A stretch of DNA of 64,000 bases from Wolbachia endosymbiont of Oedothorax gibbosus (GTDB taxonomy: Bacteria; Pseudomonadota; Alphaproteobacteria; Rickettsiales; Anaplasmataceae): contig NZ_OW370567.1 in NCBI RefSeq assembly GCF_936270435.1, positions 1,251,973-1,315,972 of the forward strand, in the 5' to 3' direction. Below, one piece after another: positions 55,398 to 63,350 of this stretch. The stretch's first letter is position 1, and the number at the start of each line of letters is the position of its first letter. The translations under genes were made by a program, and so were the position numbers. The notes beneath the pieces are model-generated. The model did no database searches, was not told where the DNA came from, and saw only the letters and a program-made list of their open reading frames with translations.

Positions 55398-56534
55398 CTA
55401 TATCAAGGTGTTTTTCTTGTAGATATTATACCAACAATCCACTATTTTTTTTATGTCTTGTGGTTTAGTTTCTGGACCTATACTGATTCTAATTGAACAC
55501 TCTGCTTGCTCTTTTGTTGTTCCCATTGCAAGCAAAACATGGGAAGGCTCAACTTTTCCAGAAGAACATGCAGAGCCATTACTAACTGCAATATGATTCA
55601 AGTCAAAATGCATGAGCTGCACATCACTCTTTACTCCTGGCATATAAATAAAACTTGTGTTTGGCAGCCTCTTAGAGTTTTTACCGAAGATTCTTATATC
55701 ACTGGCAAGATTTAATAATTCACACTCTAATTGATCACGTAGCTCCTTTACTTCATCCATTTTGGATAGAAGATCTGGAATATTTTGCAGTGCAGCAGAA
55801 AGGCCTGCAATTGCAACAATATTTTCCGTACCACCACGAAATCCCTTCTCTTGTCCACCACCTATTATAATAGGTTCTATCACAAGTTCTTTATTGAATA
55901 TTAAAACTCCACTGCCTGCTACACCGCCAAATTTATGGGCAGACAAAGTAAGTAAATCCACTCCTAAATCTTCCATATTAACTTTAATTTTCCCAACACT
56001 TTGAGCAGTGTCAGTGTGGCACATTGCTCCAAATTTGTGTGCTATTTCAGCTATCTCCTCAATAGGTTGAATAACTCCGGTTTCGTTATTTGCCATCATA
56101 ACTGAAACTATTGCTTTGTTTCCTTTAAGTTCGCTTAGAATTTTCTCTAGCTCTAAAAAGTCAACAATGCCCTCCTGATTAACGGGTATTATGTATGGAT
56201 TACATGCAGAATTAAGAATTGAAGGATGCTCTATAGCTGAAATTACATGCAGGTAGCCTGCTATTCCTCTCATAACAAGGTTATTCGCTTCAGTTGCACC
56301 AGACGTAAAAACTATTTCTTTATCACTTGAGACGCCAATAGCACCACGTACGTTATCTCTTGCATCCTGAAGAATCTTCCTCGCTTCTTGTCCTCTTTTA
56401 TGTAGCGATGATGGATTAAGCGTTTGTTTTAACAAGACCTCAAATATACTTTTTTTTACATTTTCACTAATTGGAGCAGTTGCATTGTAATCAGCATATA
56501 CGCAACCACTATTTTCTAAAGAGAATGGACTCAT
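55398..56534 (-). CDS. Cysteine desulfurase, NifS/IscS family
   Basis: PLP enzyme that takes sulfur from cysteine for Fe-S clusters and thiolated tRNA. The 378-residue protein has the start YADYNATAPIS, the cofactor region TSGATEANNLVMRG, HTDTAQSVGK, the PLP lysine in LLTLSAHKFGGVAGSG near residue 197 and the catalytic cysteine in NGSACSSGKVEPSHVLLAMG. The start differs from the standard IscS (LDYQATTP type), so this may be the second NifS-like paralogue of Wolbachia. No iscU or iscR is adjacent. Confidence 0.88.
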   Translation of the reverse strand: MSPFSLENSGCVYADYNATAPISENVKKSIFEVLLKQTLNPSSLHKRGQEARKILQDARDNVRGAIGVSSDKEIVFTSGATEANNLVMRGIAGYLHVISAIEHPSILNSACNPYIIPVNQEGIVDFLELEKILSELKGNKAIVSVMMANNETGVIQPIEEIAEIAHKFGAMCHTDTAQSVGKIKVNMEDLGVDLLTLSAHKFGGVAGSGVLIFNKELVIEPIIIGGGQEKGFRGGTENIVAIAGLSAALQNIPDLLSKMDEVKELRDQLECELLNLASDIRIFGKNSKRLPNTSFIYMPGVKSDVQLMHFDLNHIAVSNGSACSSGKVEPSHVLLAMGTTKEQAECSIRISIGPETKPQDIKKIVDCWYNIYKKNTLI

Positions 56535-56678
56535 CTGTCACTTAAATAAGTTTACCATTAACTATAATCAACTATGTTTAACACGATAAAAAATTTATTG
56601 CAAAAACAGCGAAATTAATACATAATTAATAATTCACGTCATAAATACCTGTCAAGCGGGTTCTTATTAGGAGTTACC

Positions 56679-57377
56679 ATGGTAGAAGTTTTTTTGAATA
56701 ATGCAACAAGAAAGATAGAAGGTGAATACCACCAAAGCAAAGATGTCAACGCGCCGGTTGTGCTGATTTTACATCATCACCCTCAATATGGTGGTAATAT
56801 GGATAGTAAAATTGTACATAGTGTATATACGTCTTTTATCGATAACAATTTTTCTGCATTGAAAATTAATTTTCGTGGTGTGGGAAAATCTACCGGAACT
56901 TTTGATAAGGGTATAGGAGAATTGACTGACGCTGCGGTAGCCATTGATTGGCTTCAGGAACATAATCCTAGCAACGTTCCAATTTGGATCGCTGGTTTTT
57001 CTTTTGGAGCATGGGTGGCTATGCAGCTAACAATGCGCCGCCCTGAGATAGTGGGTTTTATTGCTCTTTCTCTTCCGGTAACTAAGTACGATTTTTCTTT
57101 TCTTTCTCCCTGTCCAGCTTCTGGGCTTATAATACAAAGCAGTGATGATACCATTTCAGAAGAAAGCGATGTAACAGAATTAGCAAAAAGGTTGATAAAT
57201 TCAGTAAAAAGTGATCACATGAAATATCATATAATAGATGATACTAATCACTTTCTAAGGGATAAAGAAGAGAAAGTGGCTCAAATCGTAGACGATTATA
57301 TAAAACTGCGCTTGAATAGTGCAGCTATTTCTTCTCAAAAGGTCAAAAAAGAGGTAAGGGTAAAAGAATATGCCTAA
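56679..57377 (+). CDS. Alpha/beta hydrolase
   Basis: A 232-residue hydrolase of the small YsgA/dienelactone-type family. It has the oxyanion region LILHHHPQYGGNMDSKIV, NFRGVGKSTGTFDKG, the nucleophile elbow GFSFGAWVA (serine near residue 109), the acid region IIQSSDDTISEES and the histidine in DDTNHFLRDKEE. A basic tail extends past the fold. The substrate is unknown. It has no signal peptide. GGAGTTACC precedes the start. The small lipoprotein follows after 52 bp. Confidence 0.85.
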   Translation: MVEVFLNNATRKIEGEYHQSKDVNAPVVLILHHHPQYGGNMDSKIVHSVYTSFIDNNFSALKINFRGVGKSTGTFDKGIGELTDAAVAIDWLQEHNPSNVPIWIAGFSFGAWVAMQLTMRRPEIVGFIALSLPVTKYDFSFLSPCPASGLIIQSSDDTISEESDVTELAKRLINSVKSDHMKYHIIDDTNHFLRDKEEKVAQIVDDYIKLRLNSAAISSQKVKKEVRVKEYA

Positions 57378-57429
57378 TCTTTACAAATAAGAGAAATGAG
57401 TGTAGTAATATAAATAAAAAGGTTTTGTT

Positions 57430-57594
57430 ATGTTTAAAAAGCTATTATTTTTTGTTTTAGCTGTGTTTATGTTATCGGGGTGTTCCCTAAGTAAACAGCG
57501 TAAGTTAAGAAGTCCGTGTATAAAAAGCAATGAAAGCATTTCATGCGAGTTGTACTCTGTTAATGATCATTGGTTAGATAAGTATAAGGCATAG
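57430..57594 (+). CDS. Small lipoprotein (54 residues)
   Basis: An ATG after AAAAAGG starts a short frame: MFKKLLFFVLAVFMLSGCSL, a complete lipoprotein signal with lipobox LSGC, then about 35 polar residues with two more cysteines (SPCIKSNESISCELY) and a stop at 57594. It is too short to be found by length alone, but the signal and ribosome binding site make it convincing. The function is unknown. It lies tail-to-tail with lolD, whose product helps sort lipoproteins, though that may be coincidence. Confidence 0.75.
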   Translation: MFKKLLFFVLAVFMLSGCSLSKQRKLRSPCIKSNESISCELYSVNDHWLDKYKA

Positions 57595-57615
57595 AAATTG
57601 TGCTATTTTTCCTAT

Positions 57616-58290
57616 TTACAACTTCACTAATGATCGATCTCTCAATTGGAAAATGCAGTCTGCCTTTTCTGCAAGGAGATGATTATGCGTTACTATAAGC
57701 ATAGAGCTGTTATTTTCCTTTACGTACGAATGTAACAGTAAAAATACATTCAAAGAATTTGTTGGATCTAAATTTCCTGTTGGCTCGTCTGCAAGCAAAA
57801 GCTTTGGAGAATTTACAATGCTTCTTGCAATTGCAACTCTCTGCCTTTCCCCACCCGAAACTTCAGATATCATACTACTTGCTTTGTTTTCTAGACCAAA
57901 TTTTTCCAATGTTGCTTGCGAACTTTTTTTTGCTTCAGCTTTGCTTTTTCCTGCAATGAGTTGAGGAAGCATAATATTTTCCAACACCGATAACTCTTGT
58001 AACAAATAGTGAAATTGATAAACAAAACTAAGAAAATTTCTTCTTACGTGGGTTTTATGCTTATTACTGGCTTGTGTGCAATTTATTCCATCTATCGTAA
58101 CTATACCTGAAGTTGGCTTGTCCAACAAACCTGCGATTTGCAATATAGTTGTTTTTCCTGCACCTGAATTGCCAATCAGCGCTACTACTTGCCCTCTTGT
58201 AACACTTAGGTTAATATCTTTTACAACAGCAGAATTGTCCTTGAAGCTTTTATCTACAGAAGTTAGTTCTAGTGCTACATTACCACCCAT
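57616..58290 (-). CDS. lolD: ABC transporter ATP-binding protein, LolD type
   Basis: A 224-residue ATPase that would drive release of lipoproteins from the inner membrane by LolCDE. It has Walker A GNSGAGKTTIL, the LolD-type Q-loop region FVYQFHYLLQELSVLENIML, signature VSGGERQRVAIARSI and Walker B LLLADEPTGNLD, plus the H-loop in VTHNHLLAEK. The MacB/FtsE/LolD group is certain; LolD is chosen from the HYLL-ELS pattern. The membrane partner lolC/E is not in the window. It is preceded by repeats. Confidence 0.85.
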   Translation of the reverse strand: MGGNVALELTSVDKSFKDNSAVVKDINLSVTRGQVVALIGNSGAGKTTILQIAGLLDKPTSGIVTIDGINCTQASNKHKTHVRRNFLSFVYQFHYLLQELSVLENIMLPQLIAGKSKAEAKKSSQATLEKFGLENKASSMISEVSGGERQRVAIARSIVNSPKLLLADEPTGNLDPTNSLNVFLLLHSYVKENNSSMLIVTHNHLLAEKADCIFQLRDRSLVKL

Positions 58291-58569
58291 GTTTAAAAAG
58301 CCTACAACCGTACAAACATCGTGCTTTCAAAACCTTTCATTATTTTTGTCATCCCAGTGCTTGACACTGGGATCCAGGAATTTCGATTGGACACTAAGTT
58401 GGTGAGCATAAAAGTAGCTAATCCTATGTTAAAACATAACGTTTGTGATGGAATTGCGTAAAAGGCTGGATTCCAGTGTCACGCACTATCATTTACTATG
58501 TAACATCGTGTCACATTACAACATCCGAACAGTTATATGTCAAGCACTGAAATGACATCAAATTTTTGA
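58291..58569. repeat. Intergenic palindromic repeats between lolD and the ErpA-like gene
   Basis: A near-perfect copy (GTCATCCCAGTGCTTGACAC then TGGGATCCAGGAA) lies at 58349-58381, and two degenerate copies at 58462-58490 and 58535-58560. No gene is seen. Confidence 0.75.
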
Positions 58570-59040
58570 CTAAACCGAGAAACTGTTACCACAACCACAT
58601 TGAGACTTAGCAAAGGCATTCTTTATTTGAAAACCAGAACCACTGAGATCCTCAGTATAATCTATAACTGAGTTATTTAAAAATTTTGCTGAACAATTAT
58701 CAACCATTAATACAGGATTGCCATTTTCATCATTAATTACTATATCTTTACCTTTTTCGCTAAAACTGGAATGGCTTCTATAGTCCTCGCTTTCTTCATA
58801 ATCATCATCTTCGTCTTCGTCATCAAACTCATCATCGTAATCATCATCTTCATCATCCAAAGATAGATTTTTATTCATTTGATCCATAAGAAAATTGTAT
58901 TTGAAGCCAGAACATCCACCACCTGAAACTGCAACTCGCAAAACGGAACTCTTATCCCCTTCCTGCTCTGCAAGAGAGTAGATTTTTTTTAGTGCATTAT
59001 CAGTTAAGTTGATGTTGTAATTTGTTGACATAGTAACCAC
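58570..59040 (-). CDS. A-type Fe-S carrier (ErpA/IscA family) with an acidic insert
   Basis: The 156-residue protein has the A-type carrier frame: INLTDNALKKIYSLAEQEGD, VAVSGGGCSGFKYNF with the first cysteine near residue 43, and the end FAKSQCGCGNSFSV with the CGCG pair. Between them lies an extra segment of about 40 residues, almost all Asp/Glu (DDEDDDYDDEFDDEDEDDDY), before the conserved DIVINDENGNPVLMVD. Normal IscA/ErpA proteins have about 110 residues. The start is MVTMSTN at 59040 or MSTN at 59031. It would pass clusters to apoproteins. Confidence 0.88.
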   Translation of the reverse strand: MVTMSTNYNINLTDNALKKIYSLAEQEGDKSSVLRVAVSGGGCSGFKYNFLMDQMNKNLSLDDEDDDYDDEFDDEDEDDDYEESEDYRSHSSFSEKGKDIVINDENGNPVLMVDNCSAKFLNNSVIDYTEDLSGSGFQIKNAFAKSQCGCGNSFSV

Positions 59041-59078
59041 CCTTTATTATTGATAACTTATTATAGTAAAAATTTTAC

Positions 59079-60260
59079 ATGTCAAACAATAATTTTCTAT
59101 TAAATTATGCATGCTTTCCAAGCAAAACAAAAGGGAGATACTTCAAAGAGCCAGAAGATGAGAATCGCAGTTGCTTTCAGCGTGATAGGGATCGCATTGT
59201 TCACTCTAATGCGTTTAGGAAATTGGGGTACAAAACGCAAGTTTTTATCAATTACGAGCACGATTACTATCGCACTCGGCTGACTCATAGCCTTGAAGTT
59301 GCACAAATTGCAAGGTCCATTGCGCGTAGACTTGGCTTAAATGAGGATATCACTGAATGCATAGCGCTTGCACATGACCTTGGTCATCCCCCATTTGGTC
59401 ACACAGGTGAGAATGCTCTAGTTCAAGTTAATAATGAGAAGTATGAGTTTGATCATAATGTTCAAGCTATAAGGATTTTAACTTATCTTGAGCAAAAACA
59501 TGCTGATTTTGATGGTATGAATCTAAGTTGGGAGGTGATTGAAGGGGTTGCAAAACATAATGGTCCCTTGCTTGGTCAAAACGCGGAGTCTTCTACAAAT
59601 AATCAGCTGTTATTAGAATATAATGAAAAATATGATCTAAAACTTGAGGAATTTTCAAGCATTGAAGCGCAAGTTGCTTCAATTGCCGATGATATTGCTT
59701 ACAGTGTTCACGATCTTGATGATGCACTCAGAGCAAATTTAGTAACCATCGAAGATTTGCTGAATGTCCCTTTAATTGGAAAAATGTTTAAAGACGTAAG
59801 GAGCGGATATTCAGAATTGCCTCAGAGCAAACTCATACATGAATCACTGAGTGGAACTATAGGAATTATGATAAGTGATGTTGTTTCTCAGACTGAAAGA
59901 AATATTGAAGATCACAAAATAAAAAGCGTAGAAGACGTAAGAAGTCTAAGTAAAATGCTAGTCACATTTTCACCAGAAGTTGCAAATGCTACAAAAGAAA
60001 TGAAAAGATTCAACATGGAGAAAATATACAGAAGCTATAAACTGAGTAGAACGATGAACAAAGCAAAACGCATAATACAGGAACTTTTTCAATGTTTTTA
60101 TGAAAACCCAGGATTACTTCCCACAGAGTGGAGCAAACTCGCTTGTGAATCTCAGCGTTCAGTAATAATATGTGACTATATCTCGGGTATGACAGATAGA
60201 TTTGCTATACATGAGCACAGAAGAATTTTTGATACCTCATACGAAATGACTTCTTTCTAA
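59079..60260 (+). CDS. dgt: Deoxyguanosinetriphosphate triphosphohydrolase-like protein
   Basis: HD-domain enzyme that cuts dNTPs to nucleoside and triphosphate. The 393-residue protein has RDRIVHSNAFRKLGYKTQVF, the metal site RLTHSLEVAQIARSIARR (H) and ALAHDLGHPPFGHTGE (HD), then VAKHNGPLLG and the late aspartate in ADDIAYSVHDLDDAL. This is the shorter alphaproteobacterial type. Its stop overlaps the ribD start by one base (TAATG), so translation is coupled. Confidence 0.93.
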   Translation: MSNNNFLLNYACFPSKTKGRYFKEPEDENRSCFQRDRDRIVHSNAFRKLGYKTQVFINYEHDYYRTRLTHSLEVAQIARSIARRLGLNEDITECIALAHDLGHPPFGHTGENALVQVNNEKYEFDHNVQAIRILTYLEQKHADFDGMNLSWEVIEGVAKHNGPLLGQNAESSTNNQLLLEYNEKYDLKLEEFSSIEAQVASIADDIAYSVHDLDDALRANLVTIEDLLNVPLIGKMFKDVRSGYSELPQSKLIHESLSGTIGIMISDVVSQTERNIEDHKIKSVEDVRSLSKMLVTFSPEVANATKEMKRFNMEKIYRSYKLSRTMNKAKRIIQELFQCFYENPGLLPTEWSKLACESQRSVIICDYISGMTDRFAIHEHRRIFDTSYEMTSF

Positions 60261-61468
60261 TGACAGATGATCACTTCATGTCAATTGCATTAAGGCTTGC
60301 AGAAAAAAATCTTGGAAATGTTGCACCAAACCCTGCTGTCGGGTGTGTTATTGTAAAGGATGATACAATTATTAGTGAGGGATATACAGGGATCGGTGGG
60401 CGTCCGCATGCGGAGATGGTCGCTTTGCAAAACGCGAAAGGTTCAATTCAAGATGCAACTATGTATATCACGCTCGAGCCATGTTGCCACTTTGGAGTTA
60501 CAGAACCTTGCACTGCAGAGATCATAAGAGCCGGAATAAAAAGGGTAGTAATTGCAACTATTGACCCAGATAGTAGAGTTTCAGGTGGAGGCATTAAAGC
60601 TCTGAAAGAAGCAGGAATTGAGGTTGAGCAAGGTATTATGCAAAAAGATGCAGAAGAACTGAATGTCGGTTTTTTCACCACTAAAGAATTTCATAGACCA
60701 TTTATAGCTTGCAAAATCGCAACAACTCTTGACGGGAAAATCGCAACATTTACAGGCGATAGCAAATGGATAACAAGTGAAAGCACAAGAAATTGGGTAC
60801 ACGAGCTTAGAACAAAATATGATGCAATTATGATTGGCAGCAATACTCTTATTAATGACGATCCACTCTTAACTTGCAGATTACCAGGGCTTGAAAATAG
60901 ATCGCCAATAAGGCTAATTATAGATAGCCAAGGGAAATTAAAGGAAGAGCATAACATTGCAAAGACTGCAGGTACCTTATATAACCATGATTTAAGCAAA
61001 GAGCCAACAGCACACCCCTCGATGTCATTCCAGCGCGTGACGCTGGAATCTAGAAAAAAAGAAGAAGAATGGATCCCAGTGTCACGCACTGGGATGACAA
61101 GAGGTTCAACTTGGGTGATTACAAACAGAGAAATAGAGAAAAAAATAAAAAACATTAATTATTTGATAGTTAATTCAAACAATGCTGGCAAAGTCTGCCT
61201 CAAAGACATGGCATCAAAACTTGTTTCAGAAATCGGTATAACAAGGTTATTAGTTGAAGGTGGAGGAGTGTTAATCACAGAATTATTAAAACATAACTTA
61301 ATCGACAGGTTAATAATCTGCCGCAGTGGTAAAATTTTAGGCAATGATGCCACTCCTTTTGTAGGAGATTTAGGGATTCAATCCATCAATGAATGTTATC
61401 GGTTCAAAAAAGCAGAGATAATAGAGTTTAGTGAGGATGTAGTTGAGGTGTGGGATAGATTACCATAA
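60260..61468 (+). CDS. ribD: Riboflavin biosynthesis deaminase/reductase
   Basis: Bifunctional enzyme for two steps of riboflavin synthesis. The N-terminal deaminase domain has GRPHAEMVAL and the zinc cysteines in ITLEPCCHFGVTEPCTAEII; the C-terminal reductase domain starts with PFIACKIATTLDGKIA near residue 150 and has LLVEGGGVLITELL. Between them is the hinge with TSESTRNWVHELR. A palindromic repeat of about 95 bp is read in frame in the reductase domain (61015-61110). Riboflavin supply is one way Wolbachia may help its host; this is known of the group, not shown here. Confidence 0.94.
   Translation: MTDDHFMSIALRLAEKNLGNVAPNPAVGCVIVKDDTIISEGYTGIGGRPHAEMVALQNAKGSIQDATMYITLEPCCHFGVTEPCTAEIIRAGIKRVVIATIDPDSRVSGGGIKALKEAGIEVEQGIMQKDAEELNVGFFTTKEFHRPFIACKIATTLDGKIATFTGDSKWITSESTRNWVHELRTKYDAIMIGSNTLINDDPLLTCRLPGLENRSPIRLIIDSQGKLKEEHNIAKTAGTLYNHDLSKEPTAHPSMSFQRVTLESRKKEEEWIPVSRTGMTRGSTWVITNREIEKKIKNINYLIVNSNNAGKVCLKDMASKLVSEIGITRLLVEGGGVLITELLKHNLIDRLIICRSGKILGNDATPFVGDLGIQSINECYRFKKAEIIEFSEDVVEVWDRLP
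61015..61110. repeat. Double palindromic repeat in frame in ribD
   Basis: CACCCCTCGATGTCATTCCA, GCGCGTGACGCTGGAATC and GGATCCCAGTGTCACGCAC, then TGGGATGACA form two adjacent palindromes, each with its own stem. They add about 31 residues (SFQRVTLESRKKEEEWIPVS and onwards) in the reductase domain without a stop. Confidence 0.85.
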
Positions 61469-61488
61469 CTTACGTACCTAAATAATGG

Positions 61489-61515
61489 AAAAAAAAGAGG
61501 TAGAAAATCTACCTC
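61489..61515 (-). terminator. Intrinsic terminator of the collagen-like gene
   Basis: On the minus strand GAGGTAG, loop ATTTT, CTACCTC, then eight T. A perfect 7-bp stem just after the stop of the gene at 61531. On the plus strand the T-run is missing, so it serves the minus strand. Confidence 0.8.
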
Positions 61516-61530
61516 CTATACAATTTGTTA

Positions 61531-62004
61531 TTATGCTTTTTGTTGAAACTTATCTTCAAATATTTTCATAACTTCAGTATTTTGCAACATAGTTTTAAGC
61601 ACTCCTTCATCAATTTCACCTTGAGGTCCTTGTTCACCTTTCTCACCTTGTGGGCCTTTCTCACCTTGAGGTCCTTGTTCACCTTTCTCACCCTGAAGTC
61701 CTTGTTCGCCCTTATCGCCTTTTTCACCCTTAACATTTTCTATTGCATTCATTTGCTGATATGAAGAATAAGCTTGTGCAGCAAAATATACAGCGGCAAT
61801 AAATAGAACTGCAATTCCAGCAGGGCTAGCAACAAGTGCTAAAGATGCAGGTCCAGCAATTACTTTAGTAGCAATTAATATTGTTGTTATTGCTCCCGCT
61901 AAAGATGCAAGTGCAACTGTACCTTCAATACCCATTTTTGTTATATGTGCAGTGTTTTCCCACTTCAATATGTTTTTTATAGTCATAATAGTCTCCTTAA
62001 ACAA
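61531..62004 (-). CDS. Collagen-like repeat membrane protein
   Basis: A 157-residue protein. After a short start (MFKETIMTIKNILKWENTAH) comes a long hydrophobic part (about residues 27-75: TVALASLAGAITTILIATKV and IAVLFIAAVYFAAQAYSSY), then 14 consecutive Gly-X-Y triplets (residues about 94-134: GEKGDKGEQGLQGEKGEQ and onwards) and a 20-residue helical tail. Charged E-K triplets are the type that form stable bacterial collagen triple helices without hydroxyproline. It is probably membrane-bound, with the collagen part outside. The start MTIKN at 61986 is the alternative. It has its own terminator. The function is unknown. Confidence 0.85.
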   Translation of the reverse strand: MFKETIMTIKNILKWENTAHITKMGIEGTVALASLAGAITTILIATKVIAGPASLALVASPAGIAVLFIAAVYFAAQAYSSYQQMNAIENVKGEKGDKGEQGLQGEKGEQGPQGEKGPQGEKGEQGPQGEIDEGVLKTMLQNTEVMKIFEDKFQQKA

Positions 62005-62112
62005 GGCTAATAAAAAGATTAAGTATATGTTAATAATGCATGTTAGTCAAGCTGTTTTTCACATAAAGTATATATTTCAAGCTAAACTGTTATCAGTTGT
62101 ATATAATTAACT

Positions 62113-63051
62113 ATGAAACATGGTTGGCTGAATCTTGATAAATCAATAGGAATTAGTTCTGCACAAGCTGTAACCCAAGTTAAAAAGATTTTTGGAATTA
62201 AGAAAGCTGGTCATCTGGGAACACTTGATCCTTTGGCTTCAGGTGTGTTGCCAATTGCTCTTGGCGAGGCAACAAAAACTATACCGTATTTATCTTGTGA
62301 CTTAAAGGCATACGATTTTACAATAAAATGGGGCGAACAAAAAACCACGGATGATTTGGGTGGTGATATTATTAGAACTAGCACTATAGAACCTCAATAT
62401 AATCAAATAAATTGTGCAATTGAAAATTTTATTGGTGAGATCAAGCAGACTCCTCCTCAATTTTCAGCAATAAAAATCAAAGGAGCAAGGGCGTATAAAT
62501 TGGCAAGAAGTGGGCAAAAGGTGAATATAAAACCCCGACAAATTAAAATACATGAACTAAAATTGATATCTGTGAACACCATAAATAATAGTGCAAATTT
62601 TTCTATGATGTGCGGTAGTGGTGTATATGTAAGGTCAATTGCTCGGGATCTTGGCATTGCATTAAATTGTTTTGGACATATTACAAAATTAAGAAGAACT
62701 ATGGTAGGTGACTTTAGAGAAAACGAATCAGTGACAATTGAACAGCTCGCTGAAAGAAACACAATAACTTACTCTCCGATGACAAAAGGTGATACTGGAG
62801 TAATAGAAGGTACAGGGAGTAATGCAAAAAGTTTCATCATTCCCATTGAATCGGCTTTAAAATCGATGTTCAAAATTGAAATTTCCCTAGAAGAAGCGGG
62901 GAAAATCAGAAAAGGTCAGGAAATTGTATTAAATAACTTGCGTAATTTAAAGAATTATGATACTTGTTGTGTGATAGTGGGTAGTATACCTATTGCAATG
63001 TGCAGTTTTATTTATGGTTGTGTGAAACCTATTCGTGTTTTTAATATTTAA
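62113..63051 (+). CDS. truB: tRNA pseudouridine-55 synthase
   Basis: Makes pseudouridine 55 in the T-loop of tRNAs. The 312-residue protein has the catalytic aspartate in HLGTLDPLASGVLPIALGEAT at residue 41, YDFTIKWGEQKTTDD, TPPQFSAIKIKGARAYKLAR and GVYVRSIARDLG. A non-conserved segment (about residues 221-236: SPMTKGDTGVIEGTG) has the look of a worn palindromic repeat. It starts the truB-rpsO-pnp cluster. Confidence 0.95.
   Translation: MKHGWLNLDKSIGISSAQAVTQVKKIFGIKKAGHLGTLDPLASGVLPIALGEATKTIPYLSCDLKAYDFTIKWGEQKTTDDLGGDIIRTSTIEPQYNQINCAIENFIGEIKQTPPQFSAIKIKGARAYKLARSGQKVNIKPRQIKIHELKLISVNTINNSANFSMMCGSGVYVRSIARDLGIALNCFGHITKLRRTMVGDFRENESVTIEQLAERNTITYSPMTKGDTGVIEGTGSNAKSFIIPIESALKSMFKIEISLEEAGKIRKGQEIVLNNLRNLKNYDTCCVIVGSIPIAMCSFIYGCVKPIRVFNI
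62776..62822. repeat. Probable worn palindromic repeat in frame in truB
   Basis: GATGACAAAAGGTGATACTG and the following GAGTAATAGAAGGTACAGGG resemble the repeat arms GATGACA...CACTGGGAT. It is less certain than the copies in leuS and ribD. Confidence 0.45.
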
Positions 63052-63063
63052 AATGAGGTTTAG

Positions 63064-63336
63064 ATGTCGATAACATCCGAAAAGAAAAAGAGTTTGATAA
63101 ATATATATGCAATTAAAGAAGATGATACAGGTTCATCTTTTGTACAATGTGCAATTTTGACCGAGAGGATCAGTAATTTAACTGAGCATTTTAAAGTGCA
63201 CAAGCATGACCATCACTCTAAGCGTGGTTTACTTATATTGATAGGTAGAAGACGCAAGCACTTAAATTATATAAAGCGTAAATTTGGTAATGAAGCCTAT
63301 CAGGAATTAATAGAGAAGTTAGGCATTAGAAAATAA
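63064..63336 (+). CDS. rpsO: 30S ribosomal protein S15
   Basis: Small-subunit primary binding protein for 16S rRNA. The 90-residue protein has [39 protein letters not shown] and [15 protein letters not shown], the family core. It lies 12 bp after truB and 14 bp before pnp; this order is conserved in many bacteria, where PNPase and S15 regulate their own messages. Confidence 0.96.
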   Translation: MSITSEKKKSLINIYAIKEDDTGSSFVQCAILTERISNLTEHFKVHKHDHHSKRGLLILIGRRRKHLNYIKRKFGNEAYQELIEKLGIRK

Positions 63337-63350
63337 TCGAGGAATTTAGT

